A stretch of 40,825 bases of DNA from an uncultured Collinsella sp. (GTDB taxonomy: Bacteria > Actinomycetota > Coriobacteriia > Coriobacteriales > Coriobacteriaceae): assembly GCA_902475445.1 (NCBI GenBank), contig CABRZN010000007.1, forward strand, positions 1-40,825, in the 5' to 3' direction. Under the pieces are notes generated by a model. That model searched no databases. It was not told the origin of the DNA and was given only the letters and a program-made list of their open reading frames with translations. A program made the position numbers and the translations under genes. Of the stretch, positions 12,507-20,107 are shown piece after piece (positions within the stretch are counted from its first letter, which is position 1; every line of letters starts with the position of its first letter).

Positions 12507-15500
12507 ATGAGCAAACTCGTCGAGGGCATTAAGGACCGTGTGGTCGCTGCCGCACGCGAGGCCGCGCCCGCCGTGGTGGACGTCGCGCAGAAGGCTGCGA
12601 CTGCCGCTGCCGAGAAGGTCGCCGAGGCAGTTGCCGAGGCCAAGAATGCGGCGGGGGAGACACTCGTCGCCGACGCAGCCACGTCCAACGCCACCGAGCC
12701 CGTGGCCGCTACCGCCGCCCAGGCCCCCGAAGGCGCGATCTTTAATCCCGAGGCCGCCCGTGGCAACCTGCATCTGGGCATCGACGTGGGCTCCACCACC
12801 GTTAAGCTCGCTGTGCTCAACGACGACAACCAGATTGTCTACGCCAAGTACCAGCGTCACCACACCGACGTCCGCGCTTGCGCCCGCGACTTGTTCGAGG
12901 GTGCCGCGACCGTGCTGCCGACGGCCCAAATGACCTGCGCCATTACCGGTTCGGGTGGCCTGCTGCTGTCTCAGTGGCTCGACCTGGAGTTTGTCCAGGA
13001 GGTCATCGCCAGCAAGCGTGCCGTCGAGACCCTCATCCCGGCCACCGATGTCGCTATCGAGCTGGGCGGCGAGGACGCCAAGATCATCTACTTTGACAAC
13101 GGCATCGAGCAGCGCATGAACGGCACCTGCGCCGGCGGCACGGGCGCGTTCATCGATCAGATGGCAACCCTGCTGCACACCGACGCGAGCGGCCTCAACG
13201 AGCTCGCTGCCAACGCCACCACCATCTATCCCATCGCTAGCCGCTGCGGCGTTTTTGCCAAGACCGACGTCCAGCCGCTGCTCAACGAGGGCGCCCGCCC
13301 CGAGGACGTGGCTGCCTCCATCTTCCAGGCTGTCGTGACCCAGACCATCTCGGGCCTGGCGTGCGGCCGTCCCATCCGCGGCAACGTCGCCTTCCTGGGC
13401 GGCCCGCTGCAGTATCTCTCCGAGCTGCGCCACCGCTTCTACCTCACGCTCAATCTGGACGAGGAGCACCGTATCGTGCCCCAAAACGCTCACCTGTTTG
13501 TGGCGAGAGGCGCCGCCATGGCGCACGAGTCCAACAATCTCAGCACGTTCCCGCAGCTCATCGGGGCCATCGATGCCCTGGGTGACACGCAGGGTGCCGA
13601 GGTTGAGCGTCTGGATCCGCTCTTTGCCACCGACGAGGACTTTGCCGAGTTCAAGGGCCGCCACGACACCGAGGTCGTCCCCAAGGGCAAGCTCGAAGGC
13701 TACACCGGCCGCGTGTTCATCGGCATCGATGCCGGCTCCACCACCATGAAGGCCGCGCTCGTGGGCGAGGACGGCCAGCTGCTGCACACCTGGTACGGCA
13801 ACAACAACGGTGACATCCTGGGCACGGCCAAGGTCATCATGGCCGATTTCTACAACCACATTCCCGCCGGCTGCACCATCGGCCACGTGACCACCACCGG
13901 TTATGGCGAGGCTCTGCTCATCGAGGCCCTCAAGGCCGACTCCGGCGAGATCGAGACCGTCGCGCACCTGCGCGGCGCCAAGGCGTTCCTGCCCGGCGTC
14001 GAGTTTATCCTGGATATTGGCGGCCAGGACATGAAGTGCCTGCGCGTCAAGGACGGCGTGATCGAACACATCATGCTCAACGAGGCCTGCTCGTCGGGCT
14101 GCGGCAGCTTTATCGAGAGTTTCGCCGTGTCTATGAACATGGACGTCCGCGCGTTCGCCGATGCCGCCATCCATGCCAAGTCCCCCGTCGACCTGGGCAG
14201 CCGCTGCACCGTCTTTATGAACTCGCGCGTCAAGCAGGCGCAAAAGGAAGGCGCCACGGTGGGCGACATCGCGGCCGGCCTGTCCTACTCTGTCATCAAA
14301 AACGCCCTGTTCAAGGTCATTAAGCTGCGCGATCCCAAGGAGATCGGCAGCCAGGTGATCGTCCAGGGCGGCACCTTTATGTCCGACGCCACGCTGCGCG
14401 CGTTTGAGCAGCTCACCGGTGTTCATGCCGTGCGTCCCGACATCGCTGGCTGCATGGGCGCTTACGGTGCGGCCTTGCTCGCCCGCGATCGCGCCGGCGC
14501 CGACGGCACCTCGACCATCCTTTCGGCCGAGGATATCGCGCACCTCACCGTGACGCAAAAGCATGTTCGCTGCGGCCGTTGCTCAAACAACTGCCAGCTC
14601 ACCGTCAACGACTTTGGCGGCGGCAGGCGCTTCATTACCGGCAACCGCTGCGAGAAAGGCGCCGGCCACAAAAAGCAGAAGACCGAGGCTCCCAACCTCT
14701 TCAAAAAGAAAAACGAGCTGCTCTTTAACCGCGAGGTGCTGAGCCCCGACGAGGCCCCGCGCGGTACCGTCGGCATCCCGCGCGCGCTCAACATGTACGA
14801 GAACTATCCCTTCTGGCACGCGTTCTTTACGCGCTTGGGCTTTAGCGTGCAGCTGTCCGACCAGTCGAGCAAAAAGACCTACCAGGCGGGCATTGAGTCC
14901 ATGCCGTCCGAGAGCGTGTGCTATCCGGCCAAGATGAGCCACGGCCACGTGATGAACCTCATCGACCGTGACGTCGACTTTATCTGGATGCCGTGCGTGC
15001 GCTGGGAGCGCAAGGAGGATCCGACGGCAGGCAACTGCTATAACTGCCCCATCGTCATGAGCTACCCCACGGCGCTGGCGCTCAACATCGACGAGATCCG
15101 CGAGCAGAACATCGAGTTCCTGTACCCGTTTGTGCCCTATCACGACAAGACCGAGCTCAAGCGCCGTCTGTACCAGGTGCTCGCCGTCGACCGCGTGGCC
15201 GATGCTGAGGCCGGTCGCGGTCGCGTGCGCGGTCCCAAGATCACGCGCTCTGAGGTCGATGCCGCTGTCAACGCTGCTTTTGAGGCCGATGCGCGCTTCC
15301 ACGAGGATATCCAGACCATGGGCGAGGAGGCCCTTAAGTGGGTCGAGGACCACGGCGGTCACGGCATCGTGCTTGCCGGCCGTCCCTACCATAACGACCC
15401 CGAGATCAACCATGCCCTGCCCGAGCTTATCTCGAGCTTTGGCTTTGCGGTCTTTACCGAGGATTCGCTCGCGCATCTGGTGAAGCCCGAGCGTCCGATT

Positions 15501-17297
15501 CGCGTCGTTGACCAGTGGATGTACCACAGCCGCCTGTACGCCGTCGCCCGTTTTGTGACGATGCGCAACGACCTGGACCTGATCCAGCTTAACTCTTTCG
15601 GCTGCGGTCTGGACGCTCTGACCACCGACCAGGTGCAGGAAATCCTTGAGGCCAGCGGTAAGATCTACACCGTGCTCAAGATCGACGAGGTGTCCAACCT
15701 GGGCGCCGCGCGCATCCGCATCCGCTCGCTCATGGCAGCGCTCAAGGACCAGGAGGCCGAGCGCCTGGCAGAGGCCACGGCTGCGGGCGAGGACTACGAG
15801 CAGGGCGATGCTGCGCCGGTGGCTCCCTCCACGGACGCTCCCGCGTTCGCGAGCCGCAAGTACACGTTCGAGGCGCAGCGTGAGAGCGCCTCGACCGCAT
15901 GGCCCAAGGTGCCCTTTACCGAGCAGATGCGTGACGAGGGCTATACCATCCTGTGCCCGCAGATGGCGCCGATCCACTTTGACCTGGTCAAAGAGGTGTT
16001 CCGCGGTGCCGGCTATAACTTGGAGCTGCTGCCCTCGACCGATCACGATGCCGTCGAGGCCGGCCTGCGCTACGTGAACAACGACATCTGCTACCCGTCG
16101 ATTCTGGTGACGGGCCAGATTATGGAGGCCATCGAGAGCGGTCGGTACGACCTGTCCAAGACGGCCGTGGTCATCAGCCAGACCGGCGGTGGCTGCCGTG
16201 CCACCAACTACATCGCGCTCATTCGCAAGGCCCTGCGCGAGAGCGGCCACCCCGAGATTCCGGTGATCTCGCTTTCGGCCGTGGCGCTCGGCGAGGATAA
16301 CCCCGGCTTTAAGATTACGCCGGCGCTGCTTAAGCAGGCCGTGTACGCGGTGCTCTTTGGCGACGTGATGATGCAGATGCTCTACCGCTGCCGCCCGTAC
16401 GAGGCAACGCCCGGTGCCGCCAATGCGCTCTACGAGGAGTACATGGCGCGCGCCCGCAAGCTGGCGCCCAAGTTCAACCGCCACAACTACACCAAGCTGT
16501 GCCGCGAGGCCATCCGCGCGTTCGACACCATGCCGCTTGTGGGCGAGGGCACCAAGCCTCGCGTGGGCGTGGTCGGCGAGATCTTGGTCAAGTTCCATCC
16601 CACGGCCAACAACCACGTGGTCGATGTCATTGAGCGCGAGGGCTGCGAGGCAGTGGTGCCGGGCCTGCTCGACTTCTTCCTGTACTCCATGAGCAACGCC
16701 GAGCTACAGAAGGACGAGCTGGGAAGCTCTGCTACCACGCGCGCTGGTATGCAGGCGCTCATCAAACTCGTGGACTGGATGCGTACGCCGGTGGAGGAGA
16801 TGCTCGAGAAGTCCCGCCGCTTTGAGGCACCCGAGCGCATCGGTACCATGGCCGACAAGGCCCGCACGGTGCTTTCGGTGTGCAACAACATGGGCGAGGG
16901 CTGGCTGCTCACGGCCGAGATGCTCGACCTGATCGACCATGGCGCACCCAATATCATCTGCACGCAGCCCTTCGCATGCCTGCCCAATCACGTGGTGGGC
17001 AAGGCCGTGATTAAGGAGCTGCGCCGCCAGCATCCCGAGAGCAACATCGTCGCGGTGGACTACGACCCCGGTGCGTCCGAGGTCAACCAGCTCAACCGCA
17101 TTAAGCTCATGATTAGCGTGGCCAAGGAGAACATGCGCGCCGGTAAGGGCTTTAAGCTCGAGAAGGTGGCGCCGCTCGCGATGGACGAGGTCACCGGCCA
17201 GATGCGTGCCCATGATGGCTGCGTGAGCTGCGGACCGGCCAGCGAGGAGGCCGTTGCATCGGTCGCCAAGCGTCTGGGACGTGGCATTAAGAAGTAG
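12507..17297 (+). CDS. Tandem acyl-CoA dehydratase activase (ASKHA) fused to 2-hydroxyacyl-CoA dehydratase/double-cubane-type protein
   Basis: This is a 1596-aa iron-sulfur protein. Residues 8-75 are an Ala/Glu/Lys-rich amphipathic extension. ASKHA domain 1 begins GIDVGSTTVK (91-100), has ELGGEDAK (186-192) and the cluster-type Cys in NGTCAGGTGAFIDQM (about 208). ASKHA domain 2 begins GIDAGSTTMK (about 406), has DIGGQDMK (about 503) and NEACSSGCGSF (about 525). A Cys-rich link CGRCSNNC (about 690) leads into the DUF2229/HgdB-like part with SESVCYPAKMSHGH, CYNCPIV, and near the C-terminus NDICYPSILVTGQ (about 1193) and a final CVSCGPASEE. Such activases use ATP to drive very low-potential electrons into a partner cluster; related fused proteins include double-cubane proteins. 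The actual substrate is unknown. AGAGGAG lies before the ATG. Confidence 0.9.
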   Translation: MSKLVEGIKDRVVAAAREAAPAVVDVAQKAATAAAEKVAEAVAEAKNAAGETLVADAATSNATEPVAATAAQAPEGAIFNPEAARGNLHLGIDVGSTTVKLAVLNDDNQIVYAKYQRHHTDVRACARDLFEGAATVLPTAQMTCAITGSGGLLLSQWLDLEFVQEVIASKRAVETLIPATDVAIELGGEDAKIIYFDNGIEQRMNGTCAGGTGAFIDQMATLLHTDASGLNELAANATTIYPIASRCGVFAKTDVQPLLNEGARPEDVAASIFQAVVTQTISGLACGRPIRGNVAFLGGPLQYLSELRHRFYLTLNLDEEHRIVPQNAHLFVARGAAMAHESNNLSTFPQLIGAIDALGDTQGAEVERLDPLFATDEDFAEFKGRHDTEVVPKGKLEGYTGRVFIGIDAGSTTMKAALVGEDGQLLHTWYGNNNGDILGTAKVIMADFYNHIPAGCTIGHVTTTGYGEALLIEALKADSGEIETVAHLRGAKAFLPGVEFILDIGGQDMKCLRVKDGVIEHIMLNEACSSGCGSFIESFAVSMNMDVRAFADAAIHAKSPVDLGSRCTVFMNSRVKQAQKEGATVGDIAAGLSYSVIKNALFKVIKLRDPKEIGSQVIVQGGTFMSDATLRAFEQLTGVHAVRPDIAGCMGAYGAALLARDRAGADGTSTILSAEDIAHLTVTQKHVRCGRCSNNCQLTVNDFGGGRRFITGNRCEKGAGHKKQKTEAPNLFKKKNELLFNREVLSPDEAPRGTVGIPRALNMYENYPFWHAFFTRLGFSVQLSDQSSKKTYQAGIESMPSESVCYPAKMSHGHVMNLIDRDVDFIWMPCVRWERKEDPTAGNCYNCPIVMSYPTALALNIDEIREQNIEFLYPFVPYHDKTELKRRLYQVLAVDRVADAEAGRGRVRGPKITRSEVDAAVNAAFEADARFHEDIQTMGEEALKWVEDHGGHGIVLAGRPYHNDPEINHALPELISSFGFAVFTEDSLAHLVKPERPIRVVDQWMYHSRLYAVARFVTMRNDLDLIQLNSFGCGLDALTTDQVQEILEASGKIYTVLKIDEVSNLGAARIRIRSLMAALKDQEAERLAEATAAGEDYEQGDAAPVAPSTDAPAFASRKYTFEAQRESASTAWPKVPFTEQMRDEGYTILCPQMAPIHFDLVKEVFRGAGYNLELLPSTDHDAVEAGLRYVNNDICYPSILVTGQIMEAIESGRYDLSKTAVVISQTGGGCRATNYIALIRKALRESGHPEIPVISLSAVALGEDNPGFKITPALLKQAVYAVLFGDVMMQMLYRCRPYEATPGAANALYEEYMARARKLAPKFNRHNYTKLCREAIRAFDTMPLVGEGTKPRVGVVGEILVKFHPTANNHVVDVIEREGCEAVVPGLLDFFLYSMSNAELQKDELGSSATTRAGMQALIKLVDWMRTPVEEMLEKSRRFEAPERIGTMADKARTVLSVCNNMGEGWLLTAEMLDLIDHGAPNIICTQPFACLPNHVVGKAVIKELRRQHPESNIVAVDYDPGASEVNQLNRIKLMISVAKENMRAGKGFKLEKVAPLAMDEVTGQMRAHDGCVSCGPASEEAVASVAKRLGRGIKK

Positions 17298-17328
17298 CTG
17301 GCCTGCTATGGGCTGGATATGAGACAAG

Positions 17329-17362
17329 CGGGTGGTAGCCGTACCGGCCACCACCCGTTTTT
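17329..17362 (+). terminator. Terminator of the dehydratase operon
   Basis: CGGGTGGT (17329-17336) pairs with ACCACCCG (17350-17357), with further GCC/GGC pairing inside, followed by TTTTT. Confidence 0.85.
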
Positions 17363-17397
17363 GCTGGACATATGTTGCGCAAATGACCTTGCTACAG

Positions 17398-17892
17398 CCT
17401 TCCGTGGGCTTGCCCGATTTTTGGGCCGGCTCGGGCTTTGAGGACAAGTTGCTGCAGGCCCAAGGCGATTTTTCGCTCAATGCGGGCCAGCACAGTGTGA
17501 CGTATCTGCCAAACGACGATACGGTAACAACCGGTCGCTACCAGGTACTGCTGCACGACAACAACTTTGGTGCGGCCGAGAGCTATCCCAAGTTCGACTG
17601 GGGCCAGCTGGGCGCCGCGGTGGTGACCGACTACGGCCGCGGCACGCATTCGTTTGGACGCATCTTTACGGTGGACGAGACCGCACGCACCTACGAGCTT
17701 GTGGACTAGATCGCGGTGCCGTTCTCGGGCTACGTCAGCAGTGCGCAGCGCGTCGGCAATTCGAACAGCATGCTCGTGGCATCGGGCCAGGCCAAGACCT
17801 TTACCGAGTACGATCGCTACGGGTCGCCCATCGCTACTTACGAGATGGAAGCCGAAAAGTTCATCTACCGCGTGTACAAGTACAAGTTGTAG
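17398..17892 (+). pseudogene. Aryl-sulfate sulfotransferase remnant (C-terminal part, in-frame stop)
   Basis: The frame encodes the C-terminal region of an aryl-sulfate sulfotransferase: FEDKLLQAQGDFSLNAGQH, then LLHDNNFG, KFDWGQLGAAVV, GTHSFGRIFTVDETARTYEL VD. A TAG at 17707-17709 interrupts it. The same frame then continues with IAVPFSGYVSSAQRVGNSNS, EYDRYGSPIATYEME and the typical end YRVYKYKL, stopping at 17892. The stop replaces what is probably a Gln codon (CAG to TAG). The N-terminal two thirds, including the catalytic His region and signal peptide, are missing; only a terminator and a TGTTGCGCAA motif lie upstream. Intact enzymes move sulfate between phenolic compounds in gut bacteria; this copy is dead. 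Confidence 0.85.
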
Positions 17893-18082
17893 CGCTGCGC
17901 TTAGGTTTGACCAATGGAGTATGAAAACACGCCGTTCGCCGATGCCCCCTCCGCGAGTGGCAGCCATATGGTTTGATGTTGGAAACATATGATTGCCGGC
18001 AGGCCATAGGTGACGTTCCCCCTGATATCGGAGGTTCCAGGTATGTTTCGCGCTCCGTTAAATAACTATCGGTTGGGCTAAC

Positions 18083-18532
18083 ATGGGTCGCCGTGCTATT
18101 TCGATAACCCTTGCAGTGGTCTGCCTGGCTGTGCTCTTGGGCGCTACGGGGCTGTTTGCTATAAGTCGAGAAACATCCTATATGCAGGAATGTGCTTCCG
18201 AAGGCTTTGCCATTGATGGTTACTATCGGGATGATAAAACGAGTCGGGAAACCCTGGCTTTTCTTGAGGAGGACAACTGTCGATGGCAGCTGGTCGACCA
18301 AGACGGAATCTGCACAGACGGGCAGTTTAAGCGTACGGATGACCCCAACATCCTGATATTAAAGAAGGAAAACGGTGAAGAATTCGGTACGGTCCACGTG
18401 GCGTACTTGTCACGCCGACGCGATCAGGGCTTGCTCTACCTATTTAGAGATACCAGGGTGACCCGTTTTTATCTGGTGAGTACCGGTCCGGCGTTTACGG
18501 TGGAGTCTGGCGATGTCGATGCGGACAGTTGA
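18083..18532 (+). CDS. Hypothetical secreted or membrane-anchored protein
   Basis: This 149-aa protein has a basic N-terminus (MGRRAIS) and one hydrophobic segment (about residues 7-27) that could be a signal peptide or an anchor, then a polar domain with a few Cys (residues in ECASEG, DNCRW and GICTDG). No family is recognised. Codons are less GC-rich than in the neighbours. No good ribosome site stands before the ATG (GGTTGGG only), so the start is uncertain. A strong terminator follows, which supports that the region is transcribed in this direction. It sits between a pseudogene and the convergent DUF389 gene. Confidence 0.6.
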   Translation: MGRRAISITLAVVCLAVLLGATGLFAISRETSYMQECASEGFAIDGYYRDDKTSRETLAFLEEDNCRWQLVDQDGICTDGQFKRTDDPNILILKKENGEEFGTVHVAYLSRRRDQGLLYLFRDTRVTRFYLVSTGPAFTVESGDVDADS

Positions 18533-18553
18533 TTCACGGCAATAAAACAGCGA

Positions 18554-18588
18554 GCGGGGCACGGACATGAATCGCGCCCCGCTTTTTT
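18554..18588 (+). terminator. Terminator after the hypothetical gene
   Basis: GCGGGGC (18554-18560) and GCCCCGC (18576-18582) form the stem, followed by TTTTTT. Confidence 0.85.
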
Positions 18589-18660
18589 GCTCGCGGCCTG
18601 CGTCGCGTCTGCGCCTCGTTCCGACTCGCGCCTGTGCGCGCATCCATCTCACATCCCGCA

Positions 18661-19800
18661 TCACTTTACGTCAAACTCCACGCGATCGAGTTCAGGCACA
18701 TTGAGGTCGATGAGCTTGCGGGCGACGTGACGGTCGTGTGCTCCGAGCGCCTCGCTTGTCGTTACATGGGCGACGATTTCGCGCTCTACAATGCCTTCCT
18801 CGTCCCCTTCGGTAGCCGAGGTCTCGACGGCGACGGTGTAATCTTTAAAGCCCGGCAGCACCGCGGCAAGCTCGCGCGTGGTTTCGGTGACACCGTAGCC
18901 GTCCTGCACGCCGGCCTGCGCCGAGCCAATGGAACCCGCCGTCATGACGATGCAGGGGATGGCAAAGATCACCGTGCCCACAATAATGCGGCGGCGCACC
19001 TTGCGTGACAGCTCATCGACCTCGGCGTCTTCCTCGGCCGTTACGACGCCGTCGCCGTTGAGGTCGCGCTTGAGCGGCACGCGCAATAGAAGCAGTACGG
19101 CTTCGGCCGCGAGCGCGATAAAGACCACGTTGATGCCAAACTCGTAGAGCGCCGAGAGAAATAGCGACCCGCTTGCGATGGCGATGCCGTAGCCCGCTGC
19201 GCACAGGGGCGGCATGAGCGCGGTCGCCACGGCCACGCCGGCGATGAGCGTTGCGGGCTCCTGGTCGCGTGAGTTGCCCAGCCCGCCTGCAAAGCCGCCG
19301 GCGAGCGCGACAGCGAGGTCCCACACGGTGGGCGTCGAGTTGTCGATAATGGCGACCGTGGTGGTGCCAAGGGGCGTGAGCTTAAAGTACAACGTAGATG
19401 TGACCAGGCAAAAGGCCATCTGTAGAGCCAAGCTCGCGACGGCCTCAAGGGTAATCTTGCGGTCGAGCGTGGCGATGCCGTATGCCATGGCAAGGACCGA
19501 GCCCATGAGCGGGCAGATGAGCATGGCACCTACAATGGCGATGTCCGAGTCGATATCGAGACCGATGCTCGCGATGAGCATGGCGATAATGAGGATGCAC
19601 AGGTGAGAGCCAGTCAGACGCGCCCCGTTTACAAAGCGCTTGCGAATCACGTGATAGGGCGCGCGTCCCTCGCGAATGTTGAATGCGCGCTTTAGGAAGC
19701 GGGTGATGTTTTCCATGGCTTCGCTATGAGCGGGGCGGATGCCGTGGCGACGATGATGACGCTCGCGCAGTCGCTTGATCTGTTGTTTGTCGAGTTCCAT
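18661..19800 (-). CDS. DUF389-family membrane protein with an EF-hand-like loop
   Basis: This is a 379-aa protein of the DUF389 (TIGR00341-like) family, whose function is not known. The start is set at 19800 (MELDKQQIKRL), with GAGGTGG upstream; an upstream extension has no ribosome site. Six or so membrane segments are visible. Family motifs include GAMLICPLMGSVLAMAYGIA, and ATALMPPLCAAGYGIA. Between membrane segments, at about residues 245-256, the loop DLNGDGVVTAEE has the spacing of a calcium-binding EF-hand (D-N-D-G-V-E). The C-terminal soluble domain is acidic. It is convergent with the hypothetical gene at 18083. Confidence 0.82.
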   Translation of the reverse strand: MELDKQQIKRLRERHHRRHGIRPAHSEAMENITRFLKRAFNIREGRAPYHVIRKRFVNGARLTGSHLCILIIAMLIASIGLDIDSDIAIVGAMLICPLMGSVLAMAYGIATLDRKITLEAVASLALQMAFCLVTSTLYFKLTPLGTTTVAIIDNSTPTVWDLAVALAGGFAGGLGNSRDQEPATLIAGVAVATALMPPLCAAGYGIAIASGSLFLSALYEFGINVVFIALAAEAVLLLLRVPLKRDLNGDGVVTAEEDAEVDELSRKVRRRIIVGTVIFAIPCIVMTAGSIGSAQAGVQDGYGVTETTRELAAVLPGFKDYTVAVETSATEGDEEGIVEREIVAHVTTSEALGAHDRHVARKLIDLNVPELDRVEFDVK

Positions 19801-20107
19801 GTCCACCTCGTTCCAGCGCGGTCCGCGCAACGCGCCCGTTGTCCTAACTCTACACCGTGGCGGGCGGGGTGTCTGTTGGATGCGGAATCCGATAGGGCGG
19901 ATGACGCGGGAGCAAATGCAAATCACAGGCTCAATTCCATCCCGCGAGAATATGATGCACCAGCTCCTTCAAATGTGACGAAACTGTGAAGCACGAGAGC
20001 ACGAATTTCAAAAAATCCGCTGGTGACCAATGTTGCGCAACAGAATTCAAAAATCAGCTCCTACATTTTGAAGCGTATGGATACATCCGTGTCAAAGGGA
20101 GAAAGCC
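19801..20107. other. Intergenic region between DUF389 gene and surface protein gene
   Basis: This 307-nt divergent region has no supported gene. Near 20031 it holds the palindrome TGTTGCGCAACA, then an AT-rich stretch with TACATT (20062-20067) as a possible -10, and AAAGGGAGAAAG as the ribosome site for the surface protein. No structured RNA is evident. Confidence 0.6.
20031..20042. promoter_or_regulatory. Palindrome TGTTGCGCAACA upstream of the surface protein
   Basis: A perfect 12-bp palindrome lies 65 nt before the start codon. The identical 12-mer stands 75 nt before the zinc-ribbon DUF4234 gene (36171-36182), and its first ten bases recur at 17373-17382. It may be the site of a shared regulator. 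Confidence 0.5.

Noticed and set aside
12432..14564. 710-aa open frame on the minus strand opposite the dehydratase fusion (and a second of 677 aa at 14583-16616)
   Set aside because: Composition follows from the GC-rich third positions of the sense gene; no ribosome site, no recognisable domain, and the plus-strand gene has clear conserved motifs throughout.
17332..17709. 125-aa protein as an intact gene
   Set aside because: Its start falls in the upstream terminator and the homology to aryl-sulfotransferase continues in the same frame after the TAG, so it is a pseudogene fragment.
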